From: JADHLK01 sp038131695
GTDB lineage: Bacteria > Pseudomonadota > Alphaproteobacteria > Puniceispirillales > Puniceispirillaceae
NCBI GenBank assembly: GCA_038131695.1
Contig: JAYPQA010000006.1
Span: 1-35,746, forward strand
Direction: 5' to 3'
Length of the DNA stretch: 35,746 bases
The notes under the pieces: model-generated
What the model was told of the DNA's origin: nothing
The model's database searches: none
The model's input: the letters and a program-made list of their open reading frames with translations, nothing else
Made by a program: the position numbers and the translations under genes
In this document: positions 31,433-35,746 of the stretch, piece by piece
Layout: each line of letters opens with the position of its first letter
Position numbering within the stretch: the stretch's first letter is position 1

Positions 31433-32892
31433 GCGTCCAGCTTGGCTTTCAGCAGCTGATTCACCATGCCGGGATTGGCCTGGCCGCCAGAGGCTTTCAT
31501 CACCTGGCCGACAAAAAAGCCGAACAGCTTGTCCTTGCCGCCGCGATATTCTTCAACCTTGTCCTGATTTTCAGCCAGCACCGCCTCTATCATCGCTTCA
31601 ATCGCGCCTGTATCAGAGACTTGTTTCAGGCCCTTTTCCTCAATGATCTGATCGGGATCGCCGCCGCTTTCAAACATCTCAGCAAACACATCCTTGGCAA
31701 TGCGGCCAGAGATCGTGCCATCGCTGATCAAATCAACCAGACGGCCCAGCTGATCCGGCCCGACCGGCGAGGCGGCCAGCTCCAGCCCGGCCTTGTTCAG
31801 CGCGCCAAACAGCTCAGAACTCATCCAGTTGGCGACCAGCTTGCGGTCGCGGCCAGCACTGGCCTGTTCGTAGAAAAGGGCCGTCTCCCGCTCTTCGGTC
31901 AGCACCGCCGCATCATAGGCGGACAGGCCATATTCCTCGGTCATGCGGGCGCGAATCTGATCCGGCAATTCAGGCAGCTGGCCTGCCAGCTCATCCACCA
32001 GCGCCTGTTCCAGCACCAGCGGCAGCAAATCCGGGTCCGGGAAATAGCGGTAATCATGGGCATCTTCCTTGCCGCGCATGGCCCGCGTCATGCCTGTCTG
32101 GGTGTCAAACAGGCGCGTTTCCTGAACAATCTGGCCGCCCTCTTCGATAATCTCTATCTGGCGTTGCACCTCATAATCAATCGCCTGGGTGATAAAGCGC
32201 ACCGAATTGAGATTCTTGGTCTCGGTGCGGGTGCCCAGCGCCTCGCCCGGCCGGCGCACCGACACATTCACATCCGCGCGCAAGGAGCCCTCTTCCATAT
32301 TGCCATCACAAGAGCCGATATAGCGCAGGATAGAGCGCAGCTTTTTGATATAGGCCGCCGCCTGTTCTGCGGAGCGCAAATCCGGGCGCGAGACAATCTC
32401 CATCAGCGCGACACCGGAGCGGTTCAGATCGATATAGCTCTTGGTCGGATGCTGGTCATGCAGCGATTTGCCGGCATCCTGTTCCAGATGCAGCCTTTCA
32501 ATGCCGATATCATGGCTGCTGCCATCTGCCAGATCGATTCGAATAGAGCCCTCTCCGACAATCGGCTGCTGGAACTGGCTGATCTGATAGCCCTGCGGCA
32601 AGTCAGCATAAAAATAATTTTTCCGGTCAAACACCGAAATCAGATTGATCCGGGCGTTCAGCCCCAGCCCGGTCCGCACCGCCTGGCGCACACATTCTTG
32701 ATTGATGACCGGCAACATCCCCGGCATCGCGGCATCCACCAGCGAGACATGGGCGTTCGGGCCGCCGCCAAATTTGGCAGAGGCACCGGAAAACAGCTTT
32801 GATTCAGACACCACCTGGGCATGGACTTCCATCCCGATGACCACTTCAAACGGGCCGCTGCGCCCCTCTACCAGATTTGTCTTCTCGCTCAT
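31429..32892 (-). CDS. gatB: Asp-tRNA(Asn)/Glu-tRNA(Gln) amidotransferase subunit B
   Basis: A 487-aa subunit of the GatCAB amidotransferase, which binds mischarged Glu-tRNA(Gln) or Asp-tRNA(Asn), phosphorylates the acyl group and accepts ammonia from GatA. The cradle domain has VVIGMEVHAQVVSESKLFSG, NYFYADLPQGYQISQ, GIERLHLEQDAGKSLHD and DLNRSGVALMEIVSRPDLRS. The C-terminal YqeY-like tail ends GQVMKASGGQANPGMVNQLLKAKL. The frame is intact and full length. The start overlaps the gatA stop (ATGA, 32889-32892), indicating translational coupling. It is the last gene of the gatCAB order on this strand. Confidence 0.97.
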   Translation of the reverse strand: MSEKTNLVEGRSGPFEVVIGMEVHAQVVSESKLFSGASAKFGGGPNAHVSLVDAAMPGMLPVINQECVRQAVRTGLGLNARINLISVFDRKNYFYADLPQGYQISQFQQPIVGEGSIRIDLADGSSHDIGIERLHLEQDAGKSLHDQHPTKSYIDLNRSGVALMEIVSRPDLRSAEQAAAYIKKLRSILRYIGSCDGNMEEGSLRADVNVSVRRPGEALGTRTETKNLNSVRFITQAIDYEVQRQIEIIEEGGQIVQETRLFDTQTGMTRAMRGKEDAHDYRYFPDPDLLPLVLEQALVDELAGQLPELPDQIRARMTEEYGLSAYDAAVLTEERETALFYEQASAGRDRKLVANWMSSELFGALNKAGLELAASPVGPDQLGRLVDLISDGTISGRIAKDVFAEMFESGGDPDQIIEEKGLKQVSDTGAIEAMIEAVLAENQDKVEEYRGGKDKLFGFFVGQVMKASGGQANPGMVNQLLKAKLDA

Positions 32893-34037
32893 TGCGCTTC
32901 TCCTGCGGCCCGCGGCGGGGCCAGGGTGAACCCAGCAGCCGCCTCCAGCGCGCCAGCCACCTGATACACCCGGTCTTCGGCAAATTTATTGGCCAGCACC
33001 TGCAACCCCAGCGGCAAGCCCGCCCCGGACAGGCCGGCCGGCACCGAAATCCCCGGCAGCCCGGCCAGGCTGGCCGGCACGGTAAAGACATCATTCAGAT
33101 ACATGGTGACCGGATCTTCCGGCTTGCTTCCTAGGGCAAAGGCTGCGCTGGGCGTGGCCGGGGTCAGGATCGCATCGACGCTGGCAAAGGCCGTCTCAAA
33201 ATCGCGGGCAATCAGCTGGCGCACCTTCTGGGCTTTCAGGTAATAGGCATCATAATAGCCAGCCGACAGCGCATAGGTGCCGATCAAAATACGCCGCCGC
33301 ACCTCTTCGCCAAAACCGGCTGAGCGGGTGGCCGCATACATCTCATCCAGAGACTCCGCTTCAACCCGCAAGCCATAGCGCACCCCGTCATAGCGAGCCA
33401 GATTGGAGGATGCCTCAGCTGGCGCGATAATATAATAGCATGGCAGCGCATAGCGGGTATGCGGCAGGGAAACCGGCACCAGCTCAGCCCCCGCCTCCAC
33501 CAGCCATTTCTGCCCCTTCTCCCACAGCGCCATAATCGCCGGGTCCATGCCATCCATCACATATTAATCCGGAATACCGATTTTCAAACCCTTGACCCCG
33601 GCCGTGACCGCTGCCCGGCAATCCGGCAGGGCCAGCTCAGCAGAGGTGGAATCACGCGGATCATGCCCGGCCATCGCCTCCAGCATCAGGGCTGAATCAG
33701 CCACCGTCCGGCTGAAAGCCCCGGCCTGATCCAGCGAGGAGGCAAAGGCCACAATACCCCAGCGCGAACAACGCCCATAGGTTGGCTTCATGCCGACCAC
33801 CCCGCAAAAGGCTGCAGGCTGGCGAATGGAGCCGCCAGTATCCGTGCCGGTTGCCAGCAAGGCCGTCTGGCTGGCCACCGCCGCTGCCGACCCGCCTGAG
33901 GAGCCGCCAGCTGTCAGGTCCGGGCCACCTACTTCAGACCAGGGATTAACAGGCGGGCCGAAAACACTGGTTTCATTGGAAGAACCCATCGCAAATTCAT
34001 CACAATTCAGCTTGCCCAGCAAATAACAGGGTGACAT
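32889..34037 (-). pseudogene. gatA: GatA amidase, 5'-truncated with an internal stop
   Basis: GatA is the glutaminase/amidase subunit of GatCAB. The two stretches 34037-33564 and 33561-32889 are in the same frame and separated by one TAA at 33564-33566, in a context reading GIPD-stop-YVMDGM where the family has GIPxEY; one G-to-T change of GAA explains it. The amidase signature TAGGSSGGSAAAVA and TDTGGSIRQPAAFCG contain the catalytic serines. Conservation begins abruptly at LGKLNCDEFAMGSSNETSVFGP. The roughly 110 N-terminal residues, including the catalytic Lys region, and all of gatC are missing, and the preceding codons (TNMSPCYL) are unrelated. As GatCAB is normally essential, an assembly join or error is likelier than a true pseudogene. 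Confidence 0.9.
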
Positions 34038-34066
34038 ATTTGTCCTATCAGCCTGATAACATTGCC

Positions 34067-34553
34067 ATGCCTATCTGCAAGTTTTACGATACGATTAGTT
34101 CAGTTTCTGCTCAACATCGATGCATGGGGCTTGATGTTGTAAGAAAACTATTGGCATTGCGCTTGGTGATGCTGACCATAAAATAGCTAGCCCTCTAAAA
34201 ATCTTATGGCGTACAAAATTCACCCCTGATGCCCACCAGCTGATTGAGATGATCGATGAATTTTCAATTGGCATGCTGGTTATTGGCTGGCCTTTAAATA
34301 TGGATGGCTCACGAGGCCCCAAAATGTGATTCAGTCCGTGATTTTGCCCATTCCTTTTTAACATTACGAGATATCAATATTTGCTTTCACTGACGAACGG
34401 CTATCAACAGCGGCGGTAGAACGTAGCATGATTGACGCAATTTAACCAAAACGGCGAGAAAAACGAAGAGATGCGCTAGCAACCGCATGGATTTTACAAT
34501 CTGCATTTGACGGAATTGCCTTACCCCTCACCGCTAGCAGGCTATCGGATTAG
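34067..34553 (+). pseudogene. ruvX: RuvX/YqgF Holliday-junction resolvase-like, multiple frameshifts
   Basis: Reading across frames gives MPICKFYDTISSVSAQHRCMGLDV, TIGIALGDADHKIASPLKILWRTKFTPDAHQLIEMIDEF, MLVIGWPLNMDGSRGPK, CDSVRDFAHSFLTLRDI, HDERLSTAAVERSMIDA and RRDALATAWILQSAFDGIALPL. These are the YqgF signatures in order, including the GLDVGTKTIGIALGD first strand (garbled at about 34120), the GWPxNMDG loop and the DERLST and DAxAAxxIL motifs. The span of 487 bp suits the usual 150-165 residues, so the gene is complete apart from at least four indels. RuvX acts in 16S rRNA 5' processing and/or junction resolution. It is co-oriented with pyrB-pyrC and divergent from gatA. Confidence 0.87.
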
Positions 34554-34618
34554 CTGAAAGCTGAGTGATGGAATTTAATTGGCAAAATCACCGGCTAGGC
34601 ATATAACAGCACATTAAG

Positions 34619-35569
34619 ATGACAGAAAAACAGACATCACACCATGCGCATACCCTGAAATCAGGGCATCTATTAGGTATTGAAAGGGCTAGGCGTTGAC
34701 GAAATCACTGCCCTGCTAGACCAGATCATTATATTTTGCAGATATCATTACCTCACCATCTGAACCTCATGATGATGTAGTAAAATCACCATGGCGTTAC
34801 CGTCGTTAATCCTGTTTTTAGAAAATTCCACAGAACCAGAGTGTCGTTTGAAGTTGCCGCAAAAGCAATTGCTTCTATTCCTGAATATTTCGGTTTCTGG
34901 CTCATCTGTGAAAAAAGGAAACGCTGGTTGATACAGCTACCACCTAAATGCGATGCATCCTGATATCCTGGTGGTGCGCCATCATGCGGCAGACACACCA
35001 TTGCTGTTAAGCAAACATGTAAGTGCTGCAATTATCAATGCAGGGGATGGACGCCATGAACACCCCACGCAGGCATTGCTGGATGCGCTTACCATAAAAC
35101 GTGGTTTTGGGCGGATTGCCGGCCTTAAAATTGCCATTTGCGGAATATTGCCAATAGCCGTGTGGCGCGTTCAAATCTGTATCTGCTAGGCGCGCTTGGC
35201 GCAGATTTAAGATTTGTTGCCCCCTCTACCTTATTGCCATCAGATGTAGAAAAGCTGGGCATGCCTGTCTTTACAAATCTGAATGAAGGCATTGCAGGGG
35301 CCGATATCATCATGATGCTGAGATTGCGAAAGAACGTATGCAGGGGCGCGAAATCCCGAAGCCAGCATGAATATTTCAATCTGTTTGGACTTGATAGTGC
35401 CAGTGTCGATAAGCTGGCAGGCGATGCGGTTATCATGCATCCGGGCCCGATGAATAGAGGCGTTGAAATCGCTTCATCTGTTGCAGATGACCCCAGAAAG
35501 AACCTGATTACCCAGCAGGTGGAAATGGGGTTGCAGCGCATGGCCTGTCTTGAGGGCGCTCCGGCCTAA
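34619..35569 (+). pseudogene. pyrB: Aspartate carbamoyltransferase catalytic subunit, multiple frameshifts
   Basis: Translating across frames yields MTEKQTSHHAHTLKSGHLLGIE, VDEITALLDQ, SEPHDDVVKSP, GVTVVN, the carbamoyl-phosphate region (FENST then TRVSFEVAAKA), ISVSGSSVKKG, ETLVDTATT, LNAMHPDILVVRHHAAD, INAGDGRHEHPTQALLDALTIKRGFGRIAGLKIAICG, IANSRVARSNLYLLGALGADLRFVAPSTLLP and HPGPMNRGVEIASSV. PyrB joins carbamoyl phosphate and aspartate in pyrimidine synthesis. The 951-bp span equals a normal 310-320-residue gene, with at least eight small indels spread over the first 750 bp. The last 240 bp read cleanly. Loss of an essential gene by this many tiny lesions is implausible, so base-calling error is the better reading. 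Confidence 0.9.
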
Positions 35570-35596
35570 CGGTTTAGCTGGACAGAAAGGGCGATA

Positions 35597-35746
35597 ATGG
35601 CAAAATTATTCAAAAATGCGCATCTTGTCTGCCCTGAAAGTGAATTGTCCAAAGATGGCTGGCTGGTTGTTGATCACGGCGTTATTACGCAAAGCTCATT
35701 TGACGAGCAGACACCACCCGATGAAGCCAGCATGAGCAAAGTCATT
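35597..35746 (+). CDS. pyrC: Dihydroorotase-like PyrC, 3' end beyond window
   Basis: Fifty intact codons from the ATG at 35597, preceded by AAAGGGCGATA, reach the window edge. The reading MAKLFKNAHLVCPESELSKDGWLVVDHGVITQSSF is the N-terminal beta-sandwich start of class I dihydroorotases and their inactive PyrC-like paralogues in pyrB-pyrC operons. The HxH metal motif lies beyond the window, so activity cannot be judged. It begins 27 bp after pyrB, the usual alphaproteobacterial arrangement. Confidence 0.85.
   Translation, partial: MAKLFKNAHLVCPESELSKDGWLVVDHGVITQSSFDEQTPPDEASMSKVI

Noticed and set aside
31621..32802. A 393-aa open frame antisense to gatB
   Set aside because: Shadow frame produced by GC bias at third positions of gatB; no start context or domain.
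1..35746. Prophage, insertion sequence or integrative element
   Set aside because: I found no transposase, integrase, terminal inverted repeat or phage structural gene; the tRNA-Ser gene has no visible duplicated 3' end nearby within the window.

Overview
The window looks like chromosomal DNA from a GC-rich (by eye, high-50s percent) aerobic marine-type alphaproteobacterium. The evidence is the gene content: isocitrate lyase beside a divergent ScfR/RamB-type regulator, a mobB-moeA-moaD-moaE cluster, a gatB-gatA block next to ruvX-pyrB-pyrC, several EamA exporters, and TAXI-TRAP transport with aromatic catabolism. A Rhodospirillales or SAR116-like source is my guess and not something the sequence proves.

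Layout. 1-2573: aceA (cut by the window edge) and its likely regulator, divergent around a 233-bp control region. 2586-4568: two divergent EamA permeases. 4565-7064: molybdenum-cofactor operon, transcribed mobB>moeA>moaD>moaE. 7155-10548: a translationally coupled three-gene operon (M19-dipeptidase-like protein, a 589-aa unrecognised protein, a small DUF3726-like protein). 10707-11958: PMI-type cupin and a third EamA permease. 11959-18046: leftward block with malonyl-CoA decarboxylase, a reductive-dehalogenase-like Fe-S protein, a LacI regulator, a crotonase remnant and a QuiC-type 3-dehydroshikimate dehydratase. 18107-21100: hydroxyquinol-type intradiol dioxygenase, an FCD-GntR regulator and a short LeuA/HMGL-family enzyme divergent across two tandem 25-bp palindromes. 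21172-28695: leftward five-gene locus (RNase Z/AtsA-like MBL hydrolase, LigM/DesA-type aryl O-demethylase, TAXI receptor, fused TRAP permease, sulfatase) with a divergent LysR regulator. 29797-31432: tRNA-Ser(GCU), an SMR exporter and a second LysR regulator. 31429-35746: gatB, truncated gatA, then ruvX, pyrB and the start of pyrC.

How it may work together. The 12-29 kb part reads as an aromatic-compound island: uptake (TAXI-TRAP), desulfation, THF-dependent O-demethylation, ring cleavage and dehydroshikimate-to-protocatechuate conversion, under four different regulators. No step has been demonstrated; the linkage is inferred from gene families and neighbourhood.

Quality warning. At least nine genes carry indels or a premature stop, several in or beside homopolymers. 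The last 1.7 kb is visibly lower in GC, has very dense frameshifts in essential genes, and is joined to gatA at a junction that removes gatC and the gatA 5' end. Sequencing error and a chimeric or collapsed assembly join are more likely explanations than a cluster of real pseudogenes.
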